This document shows positions 34,796 to 44,000 of a DNA stretch of 64,000 nucleotides, in pieces (position 1 is the stretch's first letter; the number at the start of each line of letters is the position of its first letter). Source of the DNA: Granulicella pectinivorans (GTDB lineage Bacteria; Acidobacteriota; Terriglobia; Terriglobales; Acidobacteriaceae); assembly GCF_900114625.1 (NCBI RefSeq), contig NZ_FOZL01000001.1:3410001-3474000 (forward strand), written 5' to 3'. The translations under genes were made by a program, and so were the position numbers. The notes beneath the pieces are model-generated. The model was not told the DNA's origin. It saw only the letters and a program-made list of their open reading frames with translations, and ran no database searches.

Positions 34796-36283
34796 ATGCT
34801 GCCTGAACAACGCGCTGTCATGGATCTTCTCGAAGATGGATTCGGCCGCCTCAAGGTCCTCGTCGTGGGCGATGTCATGCTCGACCGTTATATCTTCGGC
34901 GAGGTCGACCGCATCTCCCCCGAGGCCCCCGTCCCCGTGCTCCGCCATGCCCAGCGGTATGCGCGGCCCGGCGGTGCGGCCAACGTCGCCATGAACCTCG
35001 CCGGCCTCGGTTGCCAGGCATTCCTCTGCGGATTCTGGGGCAGCGACCCCGACCGGCAGGAACTCGACGCCATTCTGCAAACCAATCACATCGACACCCT
35101 GGGCATGGTTACCAGCACCCTCCCCACCATCTCCAAGACTCGGATCGTAGGCCGCACGCAGCAGCTCCTGCGCCTCGATATCGAAAGCCGCGACGCCTAT
35201 CCACAGATCGAGTGCGATCATCTGCGTGAGCGTGCTGTATCGCTCGTCTCGAAGATGCATGCCGTCATCCTGTCCGACTACGCCAAGGGGGCCCTCACCC
35301 AGCCTCTCTGCGAGGCCGTCATCCGGGCCGCGCGTGACCTCAACATTCCCATCCTCGCCGACCCCAAGACGCCCGATTTCAGCAAGTACTCCGGCGCCAC
35401 CACCGTCTGTCCCAACCTCTCCGAGCTCTCCGTCGCCACCGGCGTTCCCGCGCACCATACACCGGAGCTCCTTGCCGCCGCCCGCGTCCTCCTGCTCGAA
35501 CACGGCTTCGACTTCCTCACCGTCACCATGAGCGAGAAGGGAATCACCGTCCTGCAGCCCGAGGGCAGCTATCACTCGCCGGCGCGTGCCCGCGAGGTCT
35601 ATGACGTCTCCGGAGCCGGAGACACCGTCATCGCCACGCTTGCGGCATCCCTCGCAGGCGGCCTCAAGATTGTCACTGCCGTTGAGCTAGCCAACGTCGC
35701 CGCAGGCATCGTGGTGGGCAAGGTCGGCACCATCCCCATCACCGCCAATGAACTCGTCACCCTCATGACCCCCAGCACGGGCGTCATGAGCACCGACAAG
35801 ATCCTCGACACCGAACGCCTCATCCATCGGGTCTCCGAGTGGAGAGCCAGCGGTGAGACCATCGTCTTCACCAACGGCTGCTTCGATCTCCTCCACGTGG
35901 GGCACATCACCCTGCTCGAAGACTGCCGCCGCTTCGGCTCGAAGCTGGTCCTCGGCCTCAACGCGGATGCATCCGTCTGCCGTCTGAAGGGCCCCACCCG
36001 TCCCATCGTCGGCGAACGCGAACGTGCCCGTGTCATGGCCGCCCTCGCCTCGGTCGACGCTGTCGTTCTCTTCGCCGAGGACACGCCGCTCGAACTCATC
36101 CAGGCTCTCCAGCCCGACGTCCTCGTCAAGGGCGGCGACTACACCATCGACACCGTGGTCGGCCACGAGGTCGTCCTCGCGCAGGGAGGCCGCGTCGAGA
36201 TCGTTCCTACTGTTGAAGGCTTCTCCACCACCAACATCGTCCGCAAACTGACCGCGTCGCACGCGCAAGAGGCTATCCAATGA
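34796..36283 (+). CDS. hldE: bifunctional heptose-7-phosphate kinase / heptose-1-phosphate adenylyltransferase HldE
   Basis: 495 residues. The N-terminal ribokinase-like kinase (about 1-325) shows VLVVGDVMLDRYIFGEVDRI, RPGGAANVAMNLAGLG and the ATP/anion motif DVSGAGDTVIATLA. The C-terminal nucleotidyltransferase has FTNGCFDLLHVGHITLLED, with the HxGH site, and LVLGLNADASVCRLKGP. The enzyme phosphorylates D-glycero-D-manno-heptose 7-phosphate and then adenylylates it. AGGAG precedes the ATG at 34796. The stop overlaps the hldD start (ATGA), so the two are coupled. Confidence 0.96.
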   Translation: MLPEQRAVMDLLEDGFGRLKVLVVGDVMLDRYIFGEVDRISPEAPVPVLRHAQRYARPGGAANVAMNLAGLGCQAFLCGFWGSDPDRQELDAILQTNHIDTLGMVTSTLPTISKTRIVGRTQQLLRLDIESRDAYPQIECDHLRERAVSLVSKMHAVILSDYAKGALTQPLCEAVIRAARDLNIPILADPKTPDFSKYSGATTVCPNLSELSVATGVPAHHTPELLAAARVLLLEHGFDFLTVTMSEKGITVLQPEGSYHSPARAREVYDVSGAGDTVIATLAASLAGGLKIVTAVELANVAAGIVVGKVGTIPITANELVTLMTPSTGVMSTDKILDTERLIHRVSEWRASGETIVFTNGCFDLLHVGHITLLEDCRRFGSKLVLGLNADASVCRLKGPTRPIVGERERARVMAALASVDAVVLFAEDTPLELIQALQPDVLVKGGDYTIDTVVGHEVVLAQGGRVEIVPTVEGFSTTNIVRKLTASHAQEAIQ

Positions 36284-37260
36284 TCATCGTTACCGGCGGA
36301 GCAGGTTTCATCGGCTCAAATCTCATCCATCAACTCAACGCCCTCGGCAAGCGCAACATACTGGTCGTCGATAACCTCGCGCCCGCGCCGAACCTCTCCG
36401 GGCCCAAGTTTCTCAACCTCCAGGCCGCCCAGTACGCCGACTATATGGACAAGCTCGACTTTCTCGAAGCCCTCCTTGAAGGCGACTTCGACGACACCGA
36501 GATTGAAGCCATCTTCCACCAGGGAGCATGCTCCAACACCCTCGAAGACGATGGCCGCTACATGATGCACAACAACTACGACTACTCGAAGGTTCTCCTT
36601 CACTACGCCGTCGACAACAAAATCCCGCTGATCTACGCCTCGACCGCCGCCACGTACGGTCTGTCCGAGGTGTTCAAAGAAGTCCCCGCCAACGAAAAGC
36701 CTCTCAACGTCTACGGCTTCTCCAAGCTCGTCTTCGACAACTACCTCCGCCGCCGCATTGAAAACATCGACTCCGCCGTCGTTGGCCTGCGCTACTTCAA
36801 CGTCTACGGCCCCCGCGAACAGCACAAGGGCCGCATGGCTTCGGTCATCCACCACTTCACCAAGCAGCTCAAGGACACCGGCACCATCCGCATGTTCGAG
36901 GGCTCTGGCGGATACGCCGACGGTGAGCAGCGCCGCGACTTCGTCTTCGTCAAGGATCTTTGCCGCATCAACCTGTTCTTTGCCGGTCTGCTGCCCGACA
37001 GCCCCAAGGAGCCCGTGCAGGCGATCGTCAACGCAGGCACCGGCAACGCCCGCACCTTCAAGGCCGTAGCTGAAGCTCTCATGGCCGTTCACGGAGAAGG
37101 AAAGATCGAGTACATCCCGTTCCCCGGTGACCTCAAGAACCGCTACCAGCACTTCACCGAAGCCGATGTTGCCGGCCTCCGCGCCGCCGGCTATACCGCT
37201 CCCTTCACGTCGCTCGAAGAGGGAATCAAGCAGACCTTCGCGGAAGAGCCGGTCAAGTAG
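36280..37260 (+). CDS. hldD: ADP-L-glycero-D-manno-heptose 6-epimerase HldD
   Basis: 326 residues of the extended SDR epimerase fold. The Rossmann motif is IIVTGGAGFIGSNLIHQL, the conserved Ser/Thr is in IYASTAATYG and the catalytic Tyr-Lys pair in VYGFSKLVFDNY. HQGACSNTLEDDGRYMMHNN and YFNVYGPREQHKGRMASVI are specific for this epimerase. It makes the ADP-heptose used by the adjacent GT9 enzymes. It is the last step of the pathway in this cluster; GmhA and GmhB are not in the window. Confidence 0.96.
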   Translation: MIIVTGGAGFIGSNLIHQLNALGKRNILVVDNLAPAPNLSGPKFLNLQAAQYADYMDKLDFLEALLEGDFDDTEIEAIFHQGACSNTLEDDGRYMMHNNYDYSKVLLHYAVDNKIPLIYASTAATYGLSEVFKEVPANEKPLNVYGFSKLVFDNYLRRRIENIDSAVVGLRYFNVYGPREQHKGRMASVIHHFTKQLKDTGTIRMFEGSGGYADGEQRRDFVFVKDLCRINLFFAGLLPDSPKEPVQAIVNAGTGNARTFKAVAEALMAVHGEGKIEYIPFPGDLKNRYQHFTEADVAGLRAAGYTAPFTSLEEGIKQTFAEEPVK

Positions 37261-37271
37261 TGCCCTAAAAC

Positions 37272-37309
37272 TGGATACCCACATCTCGATTGTGAGATGT
37301 GGGTATCCA
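37272..37309. repeat. dispersed palindrome, CCCACATCTC family, copy 1
   Basis: Perfect 16-bp arms TGGATACCCACATCTC and GAGATGTGGGTATCCA around GATTGT. The core CCCACATCTC-N6-GAGATGTGGG is shared with copies at 56761, 57678 and 59468. It lies 11 bases after the hldD stop and may end that transcript. Confidence 0.8.
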
Positions 37310-37421
37310 TCGGTCGTCGATGCAACAGGGAGGAACAAGTGGTGGAGCGCCAATACGCTCTCTCGAGCCTTTTTATGGCACGATAGCTCAGGAACAGGAA
37401 CCAGCCCACAAGGAGTCTCCT

Positions 37422-38618
37422 CTGAAGCCCACGATCCTCTGCATCAGCACCTACGAAAAAGGCCAACCCTTCCTCCGCGAGGCCGCTGCTCTCGGCATGG
37501 AGATCCTCTTCCTCACCGTGGACACCCTGGCCAACGCCGACTGGCCCCGCGATTCCATCGCTCACTTCTTCACCATGCCCGAGGGCCGCACCCCCATCGA
37601 GGTCCTAGCGACCGTCATGGGCATCGCTCGCTACCATCGCATCGACCGGGTCGTCGCCCTCGACGAGTTCGACCTCGAAGCAGCCGCCCTGATCCGCGAG
37701 CACATGCGTCTTCCCGGCATGGGCGAGAGCACCACCCGCTACTTCCGCGACAAGCTCGCCATGCGCACCCGCGCTCAGCGAGCCGGCGTCCCCGTCCCTG
37801 AGTTCACCGGCGTCTTCTACCATCCGGATCTCGTCGACTTCATGGCCAACGTCCCCGGCCCCTGGCTGCTCAAGCCACGCACCAGCGCCTCCGCCATCGG
37901 CATCAAGCCCATCAATCATCCCGACGAGCTCTGGGCTGCCCTCGACCAGCTCGGCGACCTGCAATCTCACTACGTCCTCGAGCGCTTCGTCCCCGGCGAG
38001 GTCTTTCACTGCGAAGGCATCACCTGGAACCGTGAAATCCTCTTCGCCGCGCCCTTCCAGTACGGTACGCCTCCCATGCAGACCATGCACCAGGGCGGCG
38101 TCTTCAGTACCCGCAGACTCCAACCCGAATCCTCAGACGCACGTCTCCTGCTGGAAGCGCATCGCGCCGTCATCGAAGCGCTTGGCATGGTCTCCGGCGT
38201 CACCCACACCGAGTTCATCAAATCTCACGCCGACGGCAGCTTCTACTTTCTCGAAACCGCCGCTCGCGTCGGCGGAGCTTACATCGCGGATGTCCTTCAC
38301 TTCGCCACCAACGTCAATCCCTGGGTCGAGTGGGCCCGTATCGAGGCTGCCGCCCTGCTCGGTCATGCCTACACCCTCCCCACGCTCCGCGACGACTTCG
38401 CCGGTTCCATCATCTGCCTCGCCCGCCAGCAGGAGCCCGATACCTCCAGCTTCAACGATCCCGAGATCGTTCTTCGCCTCCACAAACATCACCACGCCGG
38501 CATCATCGTCCAGTCGAACTCCGCCAGCCGCGTCCAGTCGCTCATCGAGGACTACACGGCACGCTTCGTCGACCAGTTCCTGGCCGTGCAGCCTGTTCCG
38601 GACAAGCCCAGCGCATGA
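37422..38618 (+). CDS. ATP-grasp family protein
   Basis: 398 residues if translation starts at the CTG at 37422, which has AAGGAG six bases upstream; the protein then opens LKPTILCISTYEKGQPFLRE. Upstream in-frame ATGs at 37299 (inside a palindrome) and 37320 lack ribosome sites. ATP-grasp features: DKLAMRTRAQRAGVPVPEF, PWLLKPRTSASAIGI, YVLERFVPGEVFHCEGI and the metal-binding FYFLETAARVGGAYIAD. The family makes amide or ester bonds with ATP; the substrate is unknown. It is the last gene before tRNA-Lys on this strand. Confidence 0.82.
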   Translation: MKPTILCISTYEKGQPFLREAAALGMEILFLTVDTLANADWPRDSIAHFFTMPEGRTPIEVLATVMGIARYHRIDRVVALDEFDLEAAALIREHMRLPGMGESTTRYFRDKLAMRTRAQRAGVPVPEFTGVFYHPDLVDFMANVPGPWLLKPRTSASAIGIKPINHPDELWAALDQLGDLQSHYVLERFVPGEVFHCEGITWNREILFAAPFQYGTPPMQTMHQGGVFSTRRLQPESSDARLLLEAHRAVIEALGMVSGVTHTEFIKSHADGSFYFLETAARVGGAYIADVLHFATNVNPWVEWARIEAAALLGHAYTLPTLRDDFAGSIICLARQQEPDTSSFNDPEIVLRLHKHHHAGIIVQSNSASRVQSLIEDYTARFVDQFLAVQPVPDKPSA

Positions 38619-38660
38619 GGCCGGCCGCTTGATGAAGGTTGAAATGAAAAGAACGGGAAG

Positions 38661-38736
38661 TGGTGAGAGCGCTGGGGCTCGAACCCAGGACCAACGCCTT
38701 AAAAGGGCGATGCTCTACCAACTGAGCTACGCTCTC
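38661..38736 (-). tRNA. tRNA-Lys (anticodon UUU)
   Basis: The reverse strand folds into a full cloverleaf of 76 bases: acceptor GAGAGCG/CGCTCTC, D-arm with AGTTGGTA loop, anticodon loop CTTTTAA (anticodon TTT at 38701-38703), and T-arm CTGGG TTCGAGC CCCAG. The discriminator is A and CCA is encoded (38661-38663). One U-U mismatch sits at the base of the anticodon stem. Confidence 0.97.
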
Positions 38737-39113
38737 GAACCTCTATTAAAGTAGCACAATCCACGTCGTCTGTAGTCTGCATCCTACTGTGTGAAGCCCG
38801 ACACATACCATCCTGTAAGAAGCATCGGAAACACGAGCGTTGCACCTCAGCGCCTGCCAGCAAGAGGCCTGTCCCACAAACGTAACCCCGCGTGGTTACC
38901 GGTTTCTTGCAGTCGCTGGAGAAGCGGTCACCAGCATGGTAACCGCAGACAAACGACGTATCTCGACTGACACTTTAGTGTGACTTGAAGCAATTGACGT
39001 ACTATCAAGCACCACGTAGCCTCAGAATATTGCATGGAAAAGAGTGCAGGATCATGCCTAACCGACATCGCTGATTCACAGCCCATGCCGCGCAACTCAG
39101 GAGCATCCACCTC
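38737..39113 (+). promoter_or_regulatory. upstream region of the cellulose operon
   Basis: 377 bases without a gene. Three copies of the palindromic heptamer GGTNACC lie at 38894-38900, 38926-38932 and 38938-38944. ACACT-TT-AGTGT sits at 38970-38981. TTGACG at 38994 may be a -35 box with a weak -10 about 17 bases on. AGGAG at 39099 serves the bcsQ-like start. It probably contains the bcs promoter and its control sites, and the tRNA promoter on the other strand. Confidence 0.45.
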
Positions 39114-41066
39114 ATGGATTCCAAGACCAACGAGAGAATCGACGACCAGCCCATCTCCGAGACACCGGAGGATGTAGCGATTCTGTACTCTTGGGCGAAT
39201 CTGCACGGAGCCAAGTATCGTGATTTTTCTGCCTCCCGGCGTGAGTACCGCGCCCAGCTTCGTCATCGCGCCGCCGAGAACGCACGCGAACTGGAGCTGA
39301 AGGCCCAGGCCGAGGCCGAAGCCGCCGCCTCCGAGGCCGAGCGCGTAGCCCGCGAGGCCGAGGAAGCCGCCAACAAGCACTTTGCCGAGCAGGACGCCAT
39401 GGCCCGCGAGAAGGCGCTGCGCGAAGCCGAGGAGGCCGCCCGTCTCGCCGCCGCCGAGCGCGTCGAAGCCGGACGCCGCGCCGAGGCCGCCCAGGCCGCC
39501 GAAGCCGCAGCCCGCCGCGAAGAGCAGGAGATGGCCCAGGCCAACGCCTCTGCACGCCGTCAGGCGCAACGTTATAACGAGTCCGAGATTCGCCGTCGCG
39601 AACTTGCCGGACCTCAGCCCAGCTCTGTCGTCCCCGGCCAGATCTCCGATCCGTACATGCCGAGCGACCAGCAGTTCAACAATCCCGAGCCGATGCGCCA
39701 GCGCCCCTCCCGCGAGCGGCATGACCTTTCCATCATTCCGGAAACCATCGCCCCCCTTGCGGAAGAGACTCGCCGGCGCCCCCAGGGCTTCCGGCCCGAT
39801 GAGTCCTCCGGGTATCGCCCCAGCTATCGTCCCGCCCCCGTTCCTGCGCCCGAACCGGCCTCGTACCGTGTTCCCGAGCGTGACGCGCATCCCGAGATGC
39901 AGCTCGAGCCGCGCCACGAGTCCCCGCGCCACTATATCCCGGAGACCCGTCCCGAACCCCGTCCTGACCTGCGTCCCGACCCCGTCACCGAGGTTCGCCC
40001 CGCCGCCCGCCTCGAATACCGTGCCGAGCAGCCTCGTCAGGACTACGTCGAGCAGCGTCAGGTCCCGCCTCCCACAGCTCGTCCTTATACCGACAGCCCC
40101 GTGGGCCCGGCCTGGCTCTACGCGCCACAGACTCCCAGCACGCCGTCGCAGCCCAGACCCCGTGCCACGGTCTCCGCTCCGCCCGCCGATACCCTCCAGC
40201 ACTCCCGCGAGCGCGTCGCCGCCCGCTGGTTTGCGCTCAAGGGCGTCTTCGACCAGCCCGGTTCCGAGCAGTCCGAGCTCCAGGCTGCCCGTCAGCAGAA
40301 AGAGGCCCGCGTTCCTCTCGTGGCCATCTTCTCGCTCGCCGGAGGCGTCGGCAAGACCAGCCTCGTTGCCACCCTTGGCCGTACCCTTTCCTCGCTCGGC
40401 GAGCGTGTCGTCCTCACGGACACCACATCGCACGGCCTGCTTCCGTTCTACTTTGGCGCCAGCGAACTCCGTCCCGGGATCGTCCGTACCTTTTCTCCGC
40501 CGCAGGGCAGCATGGATGCCCCCATCTCGCTCGTCAGCTACGATGTCGATCTCGCCACGCCTGACCAGGCCACGCAGGATCGCCTCGTCGAAGAGTTCGT
40601 CACCAACAGCCGAGGCTCCAACCGCACCGTGCTCGATCTCTCCGGAAGCTCCGGCTGGGTACTCCGCCGTCTCTCCCGCATGAGCCCCACGGTCATCATC
40701 CCCGTCGCGCCCGACATGAACTCCGTTATCAGCCTCCAGTCGGTCGAGAAGTTCTTCGCCGGCATCCTCGACGCCGATGGCCGCCCCGTGCAGCCTCACT
40801 ATCTGCTCAACCAGTTCGACGCCACGCTTCCTCTGCATCTCGATGTGCGCGAGGTGCTTCGCCGTCAGCTTGGCGAACGCCTCATGCCGTTTGTCATTCG
40901 CCGCTCGCCCGCCGTCTCCGAGGCGCTCGCCGAAGGCATGACCGTCGTCGACTACGCACCGGATTCCCCGGTCGCCGAAGATTATCTGAACGTAGCAAAC
41001 TGGGTTCGCAAGGTCTCAGCGCCTGCTTCCGCCGGCTTTCGTAACGTACGCTGGAGTGAACGATGA
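39114..41066 (+). CDS. bcsQ: BcsQ-like cellulose-synthesis ATPase with BcsR/BcsP-like head and long coiled coil
   Basis: 650 residues. Residues about 17-50 (EDVAILYSWANLHGAKYRDF, then SASRREYRAQ) resemble the conserved short segment of BcsR and BcsP. An Ala/Glu-rich coiled coil follows (about 50-160), then a Pro/Arg-rich disordered stretch (about 165-390). The C-terminal MinD/ParA-type ATPase carries the Walker A loop SLAGGVGKTSLVATLG (about 405-420), whose upstream Lys of the deviant KGGxGKT motif is replaced by Ala, and VVLTDTTSHGLLPFYF. In enterobacteria BcsR and BcsQ form a complex that regulates the synthase. Here they seem joined in one chain. It overlaps the next start as ATGA. Confidence 0.82.
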   Translation: MDSKTNERIDDQPISETPEDVAILYSWANLHGAKYRDFSASRREYRAQLRHRAAENARELELKAQAEAEAAASEAERVAREAEEAANKHFAEQDAMAREKALREAEEAARLAAAERVEAGRRAEAAQAAEAAARREEQEMAQANASARRQAQRYNESEIRRRELAGPQPSSVVPGQISDPYMPSDQQFNNPEPMRQRPSRERHDLSIIPETIAPLAEETRRRPQGFRPDESSGYRPSYRPAPVPAPEPASYRVPERDAHPEMQLEPRHESPRHYIPETRPEPRPDLRPDPVTEVRPAARLEYRAEQPRQDYVEQRQVPPPTARPYTDSPVGPAWLYAPQTPSTPSQPRPRATVSAPPADTLQHSRERVAARWFALKGVFDQPGSEQSELQAARQQKEARVPLVAIFSLAGGVGKTSLVATLGRTLSSLGERVVLTDTTSHGLLPFYFGASELRPGIVRTFSPPQGSMDAPISLVSYDVDLATPDQATQDRLVEEFVTNSRGSNRTVLDLSGSSGWVLRRLSRMSPTVIIPVAPDMNSVISLQSVEKFFAGILDADGRPVQPHYLLNQFDATLPLHLDVREVLRRQLGERLMPFVIRRSPAVSEALAEGMTVVDYAPDSPVAEDYLNVANWVRKVSAPASAGFRNVRWSER

Positions 41067-44000
41067 CACGATCGCCCATGTGGAGAGAGTTCGAGTCCGG
41101 CGACAGCCTGCCGTTGCGCTTTCTGCGCTTCTGCATCCTGGCCGGAGGCATCTTCTTTCTCGCCTTCACCGGAATCCTCAACCTGACCTGGCCCCAGCAG
41201 GCTGTACTCGGCCTGTTGACCGTTCTGCTGGCCATCTGGATGGATCGCAGCTCCAGCTCCTATTTGGTCACGCTCACCCTTATGCTGGTGTCGATGTACT
41301 CCACCTTCCGCTATGGGTGGTGGCGCATCTCCTATACAGTCCACTACTTCCTCGACCCCGCCAACCGTTATGGCGAGCACGCCTGGACCTTCCTCGACGC
41401 CTTCTTCATCTGGCTGCTCGTCCTGGCCGAAACCTACGCCTTCATCATTTTGTACCTCGGCTACCTCCAGACTCTCTGGCCGCTGCGCCGCACCCCCGTG
41501 CCTCTACCTGACGACCCCGAGGACTGGCCAGCCGTCGATCTGCTCATTCCGACCTACAACGAGCCCCTCTCGGTGGTGCGCTTCACCGCGCTCGCCGCGA
41601 TGAACATCGACTGGCCCGCCGACAAGCTCAACGTCTATATCCTCGACGACGGCAAACGCGATGAGTTCCGCCGCTTCGCGGAAGATGCCGGCATCGGCTA
41701 CATGACGCGCGACGACAATAAGCACGCCAAGGCTGGCAATATCAACCGTGCCCTCAAGCGTCTCGACGCGCCCTTCGTCGCCATCTTCGATTGCGACCAT
41801 GTGCCCACCCGCAGCTTCCTGCAGGTCACGCTCGGCTGGTTCCTCCGCGATCACAAGCTCGCGATGCTCCAGACCCCGCACCACTTTTATTCGCCCGATC
41901 CCTTCGAGCGCAATCTCAACCAGTTCCGCACCATCCCCAACGAGGGCGAGCTCTTCTACGGCATCGTGCAGGATGGCAATGACTTCTGGAACGCGACCTT
42001 CTTCTGTGGCTCCTGCGCCGTGCTCCGTAAGACCGCGCTCGACGAGATCGGCGGTATCGCCGTCGAGACCGTCACCGAAGACGCTCACACCTCGCTGCGC
42101 ATGCAGATGAACGGCTGGAACACTGCCTACATCAATATTCCGCAGGCCGCCGGCCTCGCCACCGAGCGCCTCTCCGGTCACGTCAAGCAGCGCATCCGCT
42201 GGGCCCGCGGCATGATCCAGATCATGCGCACCGACAATCCGCTCTTTGCCAAGGGCCTCAAGCCCGCGCAGCGCCTCTGCTACTTCAACGCGATGAGCCA
42301 CTTCCTCTACGCGCTGCCGCGCCTCATCTTTCTCACCGCGCCTTTGATCTACCTCGTCCTCGGACACACCAACGTTCCCGGATACTGGGCCGCCATCCTC
42401 GCCTACGCGTTCCCCCACCTTGTGCTCTCAAGCATCACCAACTCCCGCATCCAGGGCCAGCACCGTCACTCCTTCTGGAATGAGATCTACGAGACCGTCC
42501 TCGCTCCGTACATCTTCCTTCCCACCATGCTTGCGCTCGTCAACCCCAAGCTCGGCAGTTTCAACGTCACGGCCAAGGGCGGCGTCGTCAATCGCGGCTT
42601 CTTCGACACCCGCATCGCCCAGCCCTTCATCCTGATGCTTCTCCTGAACGTGCTTGGCCTCCTCATGGCCATTCCGCGCTTCTTCTTCCTCGATCTGCCC
42701 GTTCTCGGTGGCCTCTATGACGGCACCCATCCCGGAACGATCGTCATGAACGTCGTCTGGACGCTCTTTAACATGGTGATTCTCGGCGTGGCCACGGCCG
42801 TAGCCTGGGAGAGCCAGCAGCGCCGCCAGACCGTTCGTGTCGCTATGTCCGTTCCCACCGATGTCGTTCTCGCCGACGGCTCCATCCTCCCCGGCGTCAC
42901 CTCCGACCTCTCGAGCGGCGGCGTCATGGTCCACCTCGAAGAGGGAATCATCGTCAGCCCCGGAGAGCCCGTCAGCCTCGTGTTTCCCGTACTCGATGGC
43001 GACGCCACGCTTCCCGCCACGGTCGTTGGCCTCGATGGCAACGTCCTCCGCGCGCAGTTCGACCCGCTCACGCTCCAGGAAGAAGAGGCCCTCACCATGG
43101 TCCTCTACTCCCGCGCCGACACCTGGCTCGGTTGGGGCGAGGCCCGCGAAGCCGACGCTCCGCTCAAGAGCATGCTCCGTATCCTGCAGCTTTCCATCCG
43201 TGGTCTCAACCAGACCGTTCGAGGCATGTTGAAGAGTAAGAAACGGGCTCCCAAGGGACGTCTCGCCGCCAATATCGCTCCTGTGCTCCTCTTTGCCGTC
43301 CTCTTCGGCCTCGTCGCACACCCCGCCAGCGCGCAGGTCAACGTGCCTGTGCAGCAACTCGGTCCTGCCGCCTCCGAAGGCACCCCGACGCAGATCCAGA
43401 ATGGGGCTCGTGCCGCCCGCGTCGTGCCCCCCGGACAGTTCGACAACGTCTTCACCCTCGCCGACGTCTCGGTGCCCGATACCATCGTCCTGCGCGGCGT
43501 CGACGCCTACCACTCCACTTTCTTCAATGTGCCGCAGACCCAGATCGTCAAAAGCGCCACGATGCACATCCGGTATCACTTTTCGCCAGGCCTTCTGCCG
43601 GCCTTGAGCCATTTAAAGGTGTCGCTCAACGGCACACTCTTCGCCACGCTGCCCGTCACCAACAATCCCAGCTTCACCGGCCCCGACCTCACCCCCGACG
43701 AGAAGGTCGCATCCTCCGACAAGATCAATGTCACCCGCTCGGAGAACAGCGCGCTCCTCGAAGCCACGCTCACCCTCCCCGCGGACATGATCGTCCAGTC
43801 CAACGAACTCACCTTCGAGTTCATCGGGCACTACACCTCGCAGTGCGAAGACCCCTCGCACTCCACACTCTGGGCACACGTCGATTCGAACTCCTCCATC
43901 GAGCTCTCCGGCGCGCTCCTTCCGCTCCAGAACGACCTCAAGCTTCTCCCTCTGCCGTTCTATGACGTAGCCGTCAACCTGCACCCCGTCATCCCCATCG

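Noticed and set aside
37272..37309. Palindrome cluster as a CRISPR array
   Set aside because: The copies are single, dispersed over 22 kb and lack regular spacers or cas genes.
39230..39560. Repetitive Ala/Glu codons as a possible tandem DNA repeat
   Set aside because: The repetition is at protein level (coiled coil) with varied codons; there is no exact tandem DNA repeat.
38928..40838. Open frame of 636 codons on the minus strand opposite the bcsQ-like gene
   Set aside because: Gly- and Leu-rich shadow of the repetitive Ala/Glu/Pro coding sequence; it has no motifs, and the plus strand carries the ATPase motif.
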